From an uncultured Clostridia bacterium (GTDB lineage Bacteria; Bacillota; Clostridia; Christensenellales; Borkfalkiaceae): 28,923 bases of DNA. The notes under the pieces are model-generated. The model did not search any database. It worked only from the letters and a program-made list of their open reading frames with translations, and was not told the origin of the DNA. A program made the translations under genes and the position numbers. The DNA lies in assembly GCA_946627905.1 (NCBI GenBank), contig CAMOVY010000001.1, positions 1 through 28,923 on the forward strand, in the 5' to 3' direction. Shown in pieces: positions 21,765-28,923 of the stretch (position 1 is its first letter; every line of letters begins with the position of its first letter).

Positions 21765-24700
21765 TTATTTTTCCGCGTATTCTTCGCGAATTTTCCTGAT
21801 TAGTATTACGATAACGATAAACCCGCAAAGCGTAGTTCCCGCTATTACCGGCCAGAAGAACCACCCGTTAATATTCAGCCCTTCCGCTATATTGCTCGCG
21901 ATAAGCGTAATCACGCCGTTATCCGTTTGTGCGTTAAAACCTATACCGCCGTTTCCGTCGTACGTACCGGAAAGGCTTTCGAGCGTTCCGCCGTTTACAA
22001 TGTACATTGCGCCCGTATCGGCGTCGTACCCGTTAGGCGGATAAACAATATACGTCAACTCGTCGTCAATCGCGGGGTTGCCGTTTTCATCTGTTATGGT
22101 TATAACCATTTCCACGCCGTTTTCGCCCACCTGTTCGGAATACGCTTCCGTATGATTTTCCATAAGCGTTGCCGTATACTCGTAATCGGGGTCAAGCCCT
22201 ACGATATAACCCCTTATTTCTCCGTTTTCGTCTATAATGGCGGTTTTAACCGAAATACGCAGCCTTGCGGTAAGCGTTATGTCCTGCGCGTCGTAATTTT
22301 CGTTTACCGAAGATATCAGGGCGGTTATTCCGTAATTCCCCGCTAGCGAAGCACCGTCAAAATCCACACCGTCTTTATCCTTATACGCTATAACTTCGAT
22401 AAATTCCGCCGCTTCGCCGCTGATTTGTGCGTATATCATATGAACGTTTCCGTCTTCAAGCACCGTCTTACCGTTGAAAATCACGTCGCCGCCGTTTATC
22501 CAGTTCGCAAGGTCGCCTGATGTTATCGCTTTCCTGTTTACCGTAAGCGTCGCGGCGTTTATGACGGTTATCTCGTAGTTATCAAGGAATGTCATCGGCG
22601 AACGTCTGTTCTCGTCTTCCGCCTTATCAAAATCCAAGGTTATAAGATACGTGCCTACGTTATCGCCTGCCATATAACCCGTTATCAACGTTTTCAAAAG
22701 CGCGTTGTTTGTTTCTTCCGAAGATAAAAGCCATACCGCCCCTACGTGTGCTTGCATTTCGCTCCCGAAAGTTATAACGTCTTCGTCGAGCATTACGACA
22801 ACTTCGATTTCCGCGCGGTTTATCACCAAAGTCGCGGTAGTGTTGGTAATCGTAAAATTATCTTTGTCCGCACCGTTGTATTCCGCGTTTACAGCGAAAC
22901 TACCCGCGTTTATTCTTTCCGCGTCAACTACCGTGGGCGCGCTTTCGGGCATTACCGCCGTATTTTCCCATACAGCCGTCGGGTCTTTCTGCGTGCCGTC
23001 GTAAGTGCAAGTTAAACCGCTCCATACGATAGTCGCCGTCGCTTTCTTTATTTCATAACTTTTCGTCGTCGTTATAACGCCGCTGTCAAACTCGAAATTA
23101 TCCGTGTCTGCGGAACTTATCGCCGCCGTCGCAATATAATCGTTTGCCGCGTTTTTAAATTCTTTGTTTACTGATATTTCAAGGTCTATAACTACGTCGT
23201 TTGCCGTTTTGCCCTGCGCCGTTATGACTTGCACCGCTCCGTTATACGTATAGTCGTTTTCGTTCCATTCTATGGAAACGATTGTGGCAATTCCCGCGGT
23301 AAAGTATCCTTTATACCAGTTTATCGAGTAATTTTCAAGCAAATCTTCGTCTCCGTAATAATTCAGATGCCCGTATCCCGCAATCATTACGTAATACGAT
23401 TCCCCGACGGTGCCGGTCGGCGTCCAATCGGTTTCCAAATCGACACCGTTTAAGGTCTGAAAGACGAAATCTCTCTCGCTTTCGGGAATATTGCCGCTAT
23501 ACTCTTCGATAATCGAATAACTTAAAACCGCTTCCTGCCCGTAATTAGCATAGCCGTTAAGGCTTATACTGAGCGATACTTTCCGTATTTCGGCAACCGT
23601 TTCATTATAAGTAATCGTAAAGTTATCTTTATCTGCGCCGTCATACGTCGCGATTGCCGAGTAAGTGCCCGCGTTTATCATTTCGTCGTGATTGACCGTC
23701 GGTTCACCTATGGGGAAAATATCCCCCTTCCACCAAGTCGCCTTAGCGGATTTCGGCGTGCCGTCGTAAACGAAACTGTTTGCTGTCCAAAGTACGATAG
23801 CCGTTCTTTTCCCTATCGTGAAACTCTGCGTATCGTTGGTTATAGTAAAGTTCGTTGCGTCAGCGCCCGTTATAGCCGCCGTAGCGGTGTACGCCGTATC
23901 GCTCGCGTTTACCTGTTCGCCTGAAACGACGAGGTCGCTACCCGCGTTAAGCGCTACCGTGTCCGTCCATGTTGCGGTGGGCTTTTGCGCCTGCGCGTTA
24001 TAGGTAAACGAAATATTTGTCCAACTTACCGAAACGTTCCGTTTGATTATCGTGTAATTATAATCGCAACCCGTGCTCGGCAGAACGTAGTTTTCCGCCA
24101 CCGTGCCGTTTTCCGCCGTAAAGCCCGTTATCGTTTTAACGTACGGCGTTTCACTTGCGTTTACGCCGTTATCGCCCGTAATTACGGGTATTAACGTATC
24201 TCCCGATACTAAATTCGTAAAGGTTGCGCTAACCGTATACTCCGTTCCGTCGTATACTTTCGTTCCGCCGTTTGCGTCGCTCCAAGAGATTACGAGTTCT
24301 ATCGGACTTATCACCAAAGTCGCGGTTGTGTTCGTAATCGTAAAATTATCTTTGTCCGCGCCGTTGTATTCCGCGTTTACGGCGAAACTACCCGCATTTA
24401 TTCTTTCCGCGTAAACTACTGCGGGCGCGCTTTCGGGCATTACCGCCGCTACTCCCCATACAGCCGTCGGGTCTTTCTGCGTACCGTCGTAAATTGCCGT
24501 TAAACTACTCCATACTATTGTCGCCGTCGCTTTTTTTATCTCATATCCTTTGGTTTTGGCAACGCCGTAAGCAAAATCGAAATTCGTAGCGTCCGCCGCG
24601 CTTATCGAAGCCGTGGCGATATAATCCGCCGCGGCGTTTTTAAATTCTTTGTTTACCGTTATTTCAAGCGTAATCACTTGCCCGTAACCGGTGCTGCCCG

Positions 24701-27506
24701 TCGCCGTAATCGTCTGCACCGTTCCGTTATACGTATAATCGTTCTCGCTCCATTCTATCGAGTTTATCTGCGCTTTCATCGGATAAAACGTCGCTTTATG
24801 AAACTCGAAGTCGTAGTTAGGCATAAGATTGTAGTCGTGATAAACAGTCTGATTATAACCCGCTACTATAACGTAATACGACTGTCCCATCGGGCTTGAA
24901 GTCGTCCAGTTGGTTTCGAGCGTTACAGTTGCAAGCGCCGCGTTTATCTCCGTCATCTCGTCGGACGGTATTGTATCGCTCATTCCCGTGTTTACCATAG
25001 GTCTTAAAATCGCTTCCTGCCCGTAATACGCCCTACCGCTTAAACTAATCCATAATTTCACCCTTTCGATAGTCATCGTTTCCGTCGCATTGACAAAAGT
25101 AAAATTATATTTGTCCGCGCCGTCGTAAGTCACGGTTACGGCATAATATCCCGCGTTTATTCTTTCTTCGGAATTGACGGTCGGGGTGCCTATGGGCACG
25201 ACTTCCGCAGTTTCCCACGCCGCGGACGGATTTTTTTGCGTGCCGTCGTATTTAACGGTCAAATCGCTCCACGCTATCGTCGCCGTCGCTTTATTAATCG
25301 TGAAACTCTCCATAGGGTTGGTTATGGTAAAGTTGTCGGCGTCCGCCCCGTTATATTCCGCGGTAACCCCGTAATTACCCGCGTTTATTCTCGTTTCAAA
25401 AACGACTTCGGGGTCGCTTACGGGCATCACCGCCGCGCTTTCCCACGCCACGGACGGGTCTTTCTGCGTGCCGTCGTAAGTCACGGTAAGATTGCTCCAA
25501 ACAATCGTTATAGACGCTCTGGTTATGGCGTAAGGATAAGAAATGTTCGTAAAAGAGTAATTGTCTTTAAGCGTGGCAGTTCCCGCGCTGTAACCGTACA
25601 CATAGAACCTGTAAGGCGTGTCGGAAGCGTCAATTTGATTCCCGCCGCTCGTTATCGCGGTGAGCGTGTCGCTACCGACGAGGTTCGTAAATTCTACACG
25701 TATCTTATAAGGCTGACCGTTATAAGGTCGCGTGCCGCCCTCTGTGTTGCTTATCTTATAATCGTCGATAAAATTAACCGTAAGCGGTCTGGGATTTATA
25801 ACGAGATACGCAACGTCCGAAACCGCCTCCATATAATTTTCGCTTGGCGCGCCGTACGCACGGACCGCATATCTGCCCGCGCTCGTCGGAACGGTCGTCG
25901 TCCACTCGCCGCTCAAGTCTTCGTCGTTATACTGAATCACGTAATCGTAAGGACTTACCTCAACGCCGAAGTCCGTTTCGATAGCGGTTGCGATAACGGG
26001 ATTGTAAGAATTACCGTAAACGCGCGCCTCGACCTCGTACGAAGAGTTATCGGGGTTATATGTCAAGTTATTTAACGAAAGCGTGATATGCTTTTTATTA
26101 GTAATCTGAACGACGGCTTTATCGGTACAGTAGGACAATTCGTTCCCGCTTGCCGATTTATAACCGAACGTTTCAAGGGTATAACCGTCTTTAAGTAAAC
26201 CGTTTTCCAAAACGGAAGAATCAAGCGCAATGGCGGAACTACCCTGATAATCGCCCAAATTTACGCTGCGGCTTGAAACGACGTTCCCCGCTTCGTCCTT
26301 TACTACGAGCATATATTTATTGATATAGTTATTGCCGTCGGACGCGGAAAGGTCTATATATAATTTCCCGCGAAGCACGTACGCGGAAGTCGGGAACATA
26401 CCCGAAGTAGAACCTATATCCGTGCCGTTTTTAAGATATAATTTATACGCGGGGCGATTACCTTGCGAACTCGCCACCGTGCCGTTGACCCAGCCCGATT
26501 CGGGCGAGCCGCTGATTGCGAAGATAAAATCGCTGTGGCTTACGTTCATTGCAACCTGATAATTCGTCATAGGATTCGTCGTCACGCTGTCGAATATGCT
26601 GTTTGAATTTATCATCATACGCGCAGTAGCGGATACGCCCCTTTTGACGCTGTTGCGAAGGTCCATACTTCCGACCTTTACCCCGTCGGCATGCGCCACG
26701 TAAACGGAATTCCGATTGACGCTTTGTCCTTGAACTATATTCGTCGGCGAAAGGTTGCCGCTATCATCCATAAACGTGAATCCGTTATCCGCGGTTATGT
26801 CGTTCGCACCGAGCAAGAACAGATAATCGTAAGTATATTCGGATTTTTCTCCGAACGCGGCTTTCGTAGTGGCGTAATTATCTTGCACGGTGTTTATATA
26901 AGTGGAATTAAGATGCGAACCGTTTGCGTTAAAAAACGTGTCGTTGTCGTAATATATCATCGTACTGTTATACGTTTCGAGCAACTTATCCCTTAACGTA
27001 CTGCTTGTCCCGAAAATCGTGTCAATAAGCGTATTGCCGTTCCACGCTTCGAGCGTTTCGGGGTTTCTTGCATAAGGCGTTCCGTTAAGAAACGAGCGTA
27101 TGTGCGACGTTGACCACGTATTATAACCGTACGCCGCAGAATTCGACATATTGAAATATTGATAATAAAGCTGAGACGCCAGATTTTTATCCTTCGAATA
27201 CAACATAGTTCCCGCACCGTTATTCATTGTGCCGTTTTGAAGGATAGACCACTTAACGGGTGTGCCGTTGTACTTTCCCATATAAACCGAACTCTGCTGC
27301 TTATCGGAAAGCTGATAAAGCGCGCTGTTTCCGCCGTTCTTTATGTACGCGGCGTAAACGGGGTTTTCTTCCGCCTGTACCACCTTGGTAGTTCTGTCGT
27401 ATCCTACGTTCGTAGAAAATCCGATTCCTACCGAAGCGCATAAGAAAATCACTGCCATTACCATAATAAGCAGCGACTTGTAAACGACATTATTTTTGAT
27501 ATTCAT
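21765..27506 (-). CDS. Giant repetitive surface protein with MBG/YDG-like domains
   Basis: A 1913-residue exported protein. Residues 1-33 are a signal peptide or N-terminal anchor. Residues about 60-370 resemble DUF6273 (GTPVKWSILQNG, STSHIRSFLNGT and aromatic-rich segments), seen in secreted Clostridial proteins. Residues about 470-1650 hold tandem MBG/YDG-like domains: at least six units of the form TIVWSxLxxxYDGTQKxPxAxW...NAGxYxVxAxYNGADxxNFTITN, plus longer relatives (YNGQPYKIRVEFTNLVGSDTL, YDGTEYTVSATFTNLVSGDTL). The tail has one hydrophobic helix (about 1880-1902) and a charged end (RKIREEYAEK), so it is membrane anchored; no LPXTG is visible. GGGAG precedes the ATG at 27506. Likely an adhesin or envelope scaffold; ligand unknown. 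Confidence 0.88.
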   Translation of the reverse strand: MNIKNNVVYKSLLIMVMAVIFLCASVGIGFSTNVGYDRTTKVVQAEENPVYAAYIKNGGNSALYQLSDKQQSSVYMGKYNGTPVKWSILQNGTMNNGAGTMLYSKDKNLASQLYYQYFNMSNSAAYGYNTWSTSHIRSFLNGTPYARNPETLEAWNGNTLIDTIFGTSSTLRDKLLETYNSTMIYYDNDTFFNANGSHLNSTYINTVQDNYATTKAAFGEKSEYTYDYLFLLGANDITADNGFTFMDDSGNLSPTNIVQGQSVNRNSVYVAHADGVKVGSMDLRNSVKRGVSATARMMINSNSIFDSVTTNPMTNYQVAMNVSHSDFIFAISGSPESGWVNGTVASSQGNRPAYKLYLKNGTDIGSTSGMFPTSAYVLRGKLYIDLSASDGNNYINKYMLVVKDEAGNVVSSRSVNLGDYQGSSAIALDSSVLENGLLKDGYTLETFGYKSASGNELSYCTDKAVVQITNKKHITLSLNNLTYNPDNSSYEVEARVYGNSYNPVIATAIETDFGVEVSPYDYVIQYNDEDLSGEWTTTVPTSAGRYAVRAYGAPSENYMEAVSDVAYLVINPRPLTVNFIDDYKISNTEGGTRPYNGQPYKIRVEFTNLVGSDTLTAITSGGNQIDASDTPYRFYVYGYSAGTATLKDNYSFTNISYPYAITRASITIVWSNLTVTYDGTQKDPSVAWESAAVMPVSDPEVVFETRINAGNYGVTAEYNGADADNFTITNPMESFTINKATATIAWSDLTVKYDGTQKNPSAAWETAEVVPIGTPTVNSEERINAGYYAVTVTYDGADKYNFTFVNATETMTIERVKLWISLSGRAYYGQEAILRPMVNTGMSDTIPSDEMTEINAALATVTLETNWTTSSPMGQSYYVIVAGYNQTVYHDYNLMPNYDFEFHKATFYPMKAQINSIEWSENDYTYNGTVQTITATGSTGYGQVITLEITVNKEFKNAAADYIATASISAADATNFDFAYGVAKTKGYEIKKATATIVWSSLTAIYDGTQKDPTAVWGVAAVMPESAPAVVYAERINAGSFAVNAEYNGADKDNFTITNTTATLVISPIELVISWSDANGGTKVYDGTEYTVSATFTNLVSGDTLIPVITGDNGVNASETPYVKTITGFTAENGTVAENYVLPSTGCDYNYTIIKRNVSVSWTNISFTYNAQAQKPTATWTDTVALNAGSDLVVSGEQVNASDTAYTATAAITGADATNFTITNDTQSFTIGKRTAIVLWTANSFVYDGTPKSAKATWWKGDIFPIGEPTVNHDEMINAGTYSAIATYDGADKDNFTITYNETVAEIRKVSLSISLNGYANYGQEAVLSYSIIEEYSGNIPESERDFVFQTLNGVDLETDWTPTGTVGESYYVMIAGYGHLNYYGDEDLLENYSINWYKGYFTAGIATIVSIEWNENDYTYNGAVQVITAQGKTANDVVIDLEISVNKEFKNAANDYIATAAISSADTDNFEFDSGVITTTKSYEIKKATATIVWSGLTCTYDGTQKDPTAVWENTAVMPESAPTVVDAERINAGSFAVNAEYNGADKDNFTITNTTATLVINRAEIEVVVMLDEDVITFGSEMQAHVGAVWLLSSEETNNALLKTLITGYMAGDNVGTYLITLDFDKAEDENRRSPMTFLDNYEITVINAATLTVNRKAITSGDLANWINGGDVIFNGKTVLEDGNVHMIYAQISGEAAEFIEVIAYKDKDGVDFDGASLAGNYGITALISSVNENYDAQDITLTARLRISVKTAIIDENGEIRGYIVGLDPDYEYTATLMENHTEAYSEQVGENGVEMVITITDENGNPAIDDELTYIVYPPNGYDADTGAMYIVNGGTLESLSGTYDGNGGIGFNAQTDNGVITLIASNIAEGLNINGWFFWPVIAGTTLCGFIVIVILIRKIREEYAEK
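22823..23278 (-). repeat. Internal duplication in the giant surface protein, copy A
   Basis: Encodes a WNENDYTYNG unit plus an MBG-like unit ending ADKDNFTITNTTATLVI. Nearly the same at DNA level as copy B (24312-24763); long identical runs include the NAGSFAVNAEYNGADKDN-coding stretch. Similarity continues into an upstream YGQEA-containing domain. Confidence 0.85.
24312..24763 (-). repeat. Internal duplication in the giant surface protein, copy B
   Basis: Partner of 22823-23278, about 1.49 kb away. The matched protein block extends over roughly 260 residues in each copy, with the flanking YGQEA domain more diverged. Confidence 0.85.
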
Positions 27507-27604
27507 TTGTATTCTCCCGACCGTTAAGTCTTTTTTTTACCAACGTTCGTTAAATTATATACGGCCTCGCTATAGTTCTAATTTTTTACTTTAACTTGTG
27601 CCCC

Positions 27605-27633
27605 ATTATACACGAAGGGCGTAAAATTTACAA
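27605..27633 (-). promoter_or_regulatory. SigA-type promoter of the giant surface protein gene
   Basis: On the minus strand TTGTAA (27633-27628) and TATAAT (27610-27605), 17-base spacer. This implies a 5' leader of about 95 bases. A second TATAAT lies nearer the gene (about 27554-27559) with only a weak -35. Confidence 0.7.
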
Positions 27634-27680
27634 TAGCCGTGTGTTGCAAAATGTTGTCATTTAGTTGCCTTTGGGATTTA

Positions 27681-27711
27681 GTGCCCCGTTTTTACACTAA
27701 AAACGGGGCAC
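27681..27711. repeat. Perfect 13-base inverted repeat
   Basis: GTGCCCCGTTTTT and its exact complement around ACACT. No T run on either exit. It lies in the 870-base stretch (27507-28379) that has no intact gene. Confidence 0.85.
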
Positions 27712-27838
27712 TTTATAAGAACAAGCGTGCCGCTTTGCGGCAAAACCGCTGTCCGTCAGGCTTGCCCATCACAGGCGGCGAACTTTCAAATTTCCAATGA
27801 CAGGCTCGTAAGGAGCAAGCATTGCTTGCGACGGAATA

Positions 27839-27857
27839 GCTGCCCCTGACAGACTCG
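27839..27857 (-). repeat. 19-bp copy of the tRNA-Asn 3' end
   Basis: GCTGCCCCTGACAGACTCG on the plus strand, exactly repeated at 28041-28059 in the tRNA-Asn fragment, 202 bases apart. On the minus strand it is the T-arm/acceptor part of a tRNA without the rest. Confidence 0.9.
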
Positions 27858-27998
27858 GGCGACTTGCCCCCATATTGACACTGAACAAAAAACGCGCTAT
27901 CGAGCAACAAAGTCCTGCGTAGCGTAAGTGGAGCAGCGTCGACGACTTATCTTGCAATAGCAAGATAATCGGAGAGTTCATCTCCGTCGGGACGACGG

Positions 27999-28040
27999 CA
28001 AAAGGAAAACACCAACCGTTTGGTTGGTGTTTTCCTTTTG
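27999..28040 (-). terminator. Perfect 19-base hairpin after the tRNA-Asn fragment
   Basis: Arms 27999-28017 and 28022-28040 with a four-base loop. On the minus strand it begins at the CCA of the tRNA-Asn fragment, with ACCAACC/GGTTGGT flanked by A-rich and T-rich sides, like a tRNA terminator. Confidence 0.8.
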
Positions 28041-28086
28041 GCTGCCCCTGACAGACTCGAACTGACGACACTGCGGTTAACAGCCG
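28039..28086 (-). pseudogene. 3' half of a tRNA-Asn (GUU)
   Basis: On the minus strand the sequence reads CGG-CTGTTAA-CCGCA (anticodon GTT), variable loop GTGTC, T arm GTCAG-TTCGAGT-CTGTC (one T-T mismatch), AGGGGCA, G73 and CCA. The acceptor 5' strand, D arm and the outer two pairs of the anticodon stem are missing; AT-rich sequence starts abruptly at about 28087. This is what remains when a tRNA gene is interrupted near the anticodon. Confidence 0.8.
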
Positions 28087-28303
28087 ATATTTTATTTTTT
28101 AAAGAAAAAATAATAATTTTACCTGCAAGGCATTTGCCACAAAACCCACTAAAAAACCCGTTTTTTGATACTTTTTTTCAAAAAAAGTATAATAGCCCCT
28201 ATAACCCAAACAGGCGCGGAAACGCAACACCAAGAGAGAACCAAACCCAAAGCGGGAAGAACACTCTTTCCGCTTTATTAGCCCACTTTAACGAGTAGAG
28301 AGA

Positions 28304-28359
28304 AAAACAAAAAGAAAAGACGATGCGCAGAGCGGTTTAGCGCCGGCGCGTCGTCTTTT
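28304..28359 (-). terminator. Terminator after the XRE regulator gene
   Basis: Arms 28315-28328 and 28346-28359 (AAAAGACGATGCGC with GCGCGTCGTCTTTT, one G-U). On the minus strand a T-rich run follows. A/T runs on both sides may allow bidirectional use. Confidence 0.8.
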
Positions 28360-28379
28360 GTTTTTCCGATACGAAAAAG

Positions 28380-28760
28380 TTAAATATAATCTTCTATTTT
28401 AAATTTTGGAAAATTAGTTTTTATTTTATCGATTATTGCATTTTGATTTTCTGCGGTAATAATTCTGTGTAAAAATACATCTTCGATTGTTGTTTCGTTA
28501 TTTTCAATAATTCCGCAATTTATAAATGCATTTAACGTTAAATTGAAATAATTACATATTTTTATTGCTTGCGATATTGTTGGTTCATTTTCCCCTATTG
28601 CATAACGGTAAATAGTTTGTTGGGGTATTTCAATTTTTTTAGAAAGAAATGTCGGGTTCGTTTTTGTAAACTGCATTATTCTTGTTAGGCTATTTCCAAA
28701 GGCTTTTTTAAAATTCTTGTAATCATTTGACACAAATAAATCGTATACTTCTATTTCCAT
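28380..28760 (-). CDS. XRE/Cro-CI-type transcriptional regulator
   Basis: A 126-residue protein. Residues about 22-78 form a helix-turn-helix of the XRE type (NSLTRIMQFTKTNPTFLSKKIEIPQQTIYRYAIGENEPTISQAIKICNYFNLTLNAFI). The C-terminal 45 residues (EDVFLHRIITAENQNAIIDKIKTNFPKFKIEDYI) are not recognised. The ATG at 28760 has GGTGG upstream; an upstream GTG at 28787 would run through the first operator. Base composition is clearly more AT-rich than most of the window, suggesting transfer. It is divergent from the gene at 28893 and probably represses both through three operator copies between them (inference). Similar regulators sit at the ends of prophages and integrative elements. Confidence 0.85.
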   Translation of the reverse strand: MEIEVYDLFVSNDYKNFKKAFGNSLTRIMQFTKTNPTFLSKKIEIPQQTIYRYAIGENEPTISQAIKICNYFNLTLNAFINCGIIENNETTIEDVFLHRIITAENQNAIIDKIKTNFPKFKIEDYI

Positions 28761-28783
28761 TTTTACCACCTTGAAAAATTTTA

Positions 28784-28797
28784 ACACGAATTAGTGT
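28784..28797. promoter_or_regulatory. Operator O1 (ACACGAATTAGTGT)
   Basis: Near-palindrome between the regulator's start and the divergent promoter. Shares ACACGAAT and GTGT with O2 and O3. Confidence 0.75.
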
Positions 28798-28804
28798 TTT
28801 TTTG

Positions 28805-28833
28805 TTGACTTACACGAATATGTGTGATATTAT
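28805..28833 (+). promoter_or_regulatory. SigA-type promoter of the gene at 28893
   Basis: TTGACT (28805-28810) and TATTAT (28828-28833) with a 17-base spacer filled by O2. O3 lies just downstream, so binding would block initiation. Confidence 0.8.
28812..28825. promoter_or_regulatory. Operator O2 (ACACGAATATGTGT)
   Basis: Lies between the -35 and -10 boxes; centre 28 bases from O1. Confidence 0.8.
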
Positions 28834-28840
28834 TTATTTA

Positions 28841-28854
28841 ACACGAATTCGTGT
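28841..28854. promoter_or_regulatory. Operator O3 (ACACGAATTCGTGT)
   Basis: Perfect palindrome just downstream of the -10, covering the likely start of transcription; centre 29 bases from O2. Confidence 0.8.
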
Positions 28855-28892
28855 ATATTTAATCCCCGAGAAACGGGAAAGGAGAAAAGAAA

Positions 28893-28923
28893 ATGAAAGA
28901 ACAAAACAAAAAGACAGTAGGCG
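28893..28923 (+). CDS. Start of an unknown gene, cut by window edge
   Basis: Only MKEQNKKTVG is present. AGGAG ten bases before the ATG and the promoter at 28805-28833 support a real gene. Its expression is probably controlled by the divergent XRE protein. Function cannot be told. Confidence 0.7.
   Translation, partial: MKEQNKKTVG

Noticed and set aside
25236..26075. Long plus-strand open frame of 279 codons inside the giant surface protein gene
   Set aside because: Arg/Val-rich shadow of the repetitive minus-strand gene, without a start signal.
27713..28071. Two minus-strand open frames of 65 and 100 codons
   Set aside because: They run through inverted repeats and the tRNA fragment, have no good ribosome-binding site and show no domain-like pattern.
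28020..28298. Plus-strand open frame of 92 codons
   Set aside because: Its recognisable part (DRLELTTLRLTAD) is the antisense of the tRNA-Asn fragment.

Overview
This 28.9-kb window looks like the chromosome of an endospore-forming Clostridia-type Firmicute, probably an uncultured gut lineage. The evidence is the sporulation genes spoIIID and sigG, the hrcA-grpE-dnaK-dnaJ-prmA-mtaB gene order with a CIRCE-like operator, a DnaK of the shorter Gram-positive type, purine-rich Shine-Dalgarno sites and consensus SigA promoters with 17-base spacers. No rRNA gene, CRISPR array or insertion sequence was seen. Almost every gene is on the minus strand.

Layout: (1) 1-2200 is an NMT1/TauA-like ABC importer operon (lipoprotein, permease, truncated ATPase). 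It is preceded by a promoter, a structured leader and an intrinsic terminator that together look like a riboswitch or attenuator. The substrate-binding protein appears circularly permuted. (2) 2200-6625 holds spoIIID, plsC, a PfkB sugar kinase, a PRC-barrel protein with a Cys/Pro tail, a divergent YitT-family membrane protein, and sigG. (3) 6748-14004 is the heat-shock operon hrcA-grpE-dnaK-dnaJ-prmA-mtaB-HIT. (4) 14097-18650 is a second operon: phosphoglucomutase/phosphomannomutase, Dabb protein, HAD phosphatase, S26-like peptidase and proA. (5) 18721-19958 is a six-tRNA array (Gly, Arg, His, Gln, Lys, Lys) with hairpin-rich spacers, a three-copy 20-bp motif and a duplicated tRNA 3' end. (6) 20044-20835 is a ZIP metal transporter. 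(7) 20997-27633 is a two-gene unit: a 1913-residue repetitive surface protein with MBG/YDG-like domains, and a small single-pass membrane protein of unknown function. (8) 27634-28380 has no intact gene but contains the 3' half of a tRNA-Asn, a second copy of its 3' end and several strong inverted repeats. (9) 28380-28923 is an AT-rich XRE regulator divergent from the start of another gene, with three copies of a 14-bp operator between them; this may be the edge of a mobile element.

The strongest candidates for something new are the apparent circular permutation of the binding protein, the unrecognised leader RNA in front of it, the cluster of A-C mismatches plus a C55 in the tRNA array (possible RNA editing), the repeated hairpin-plus-motif units after tRNA genes, and the tRNA-Asn fragment beside the XRE module. 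All family assignments come from reading motifs by eye; no search or folding program was run.
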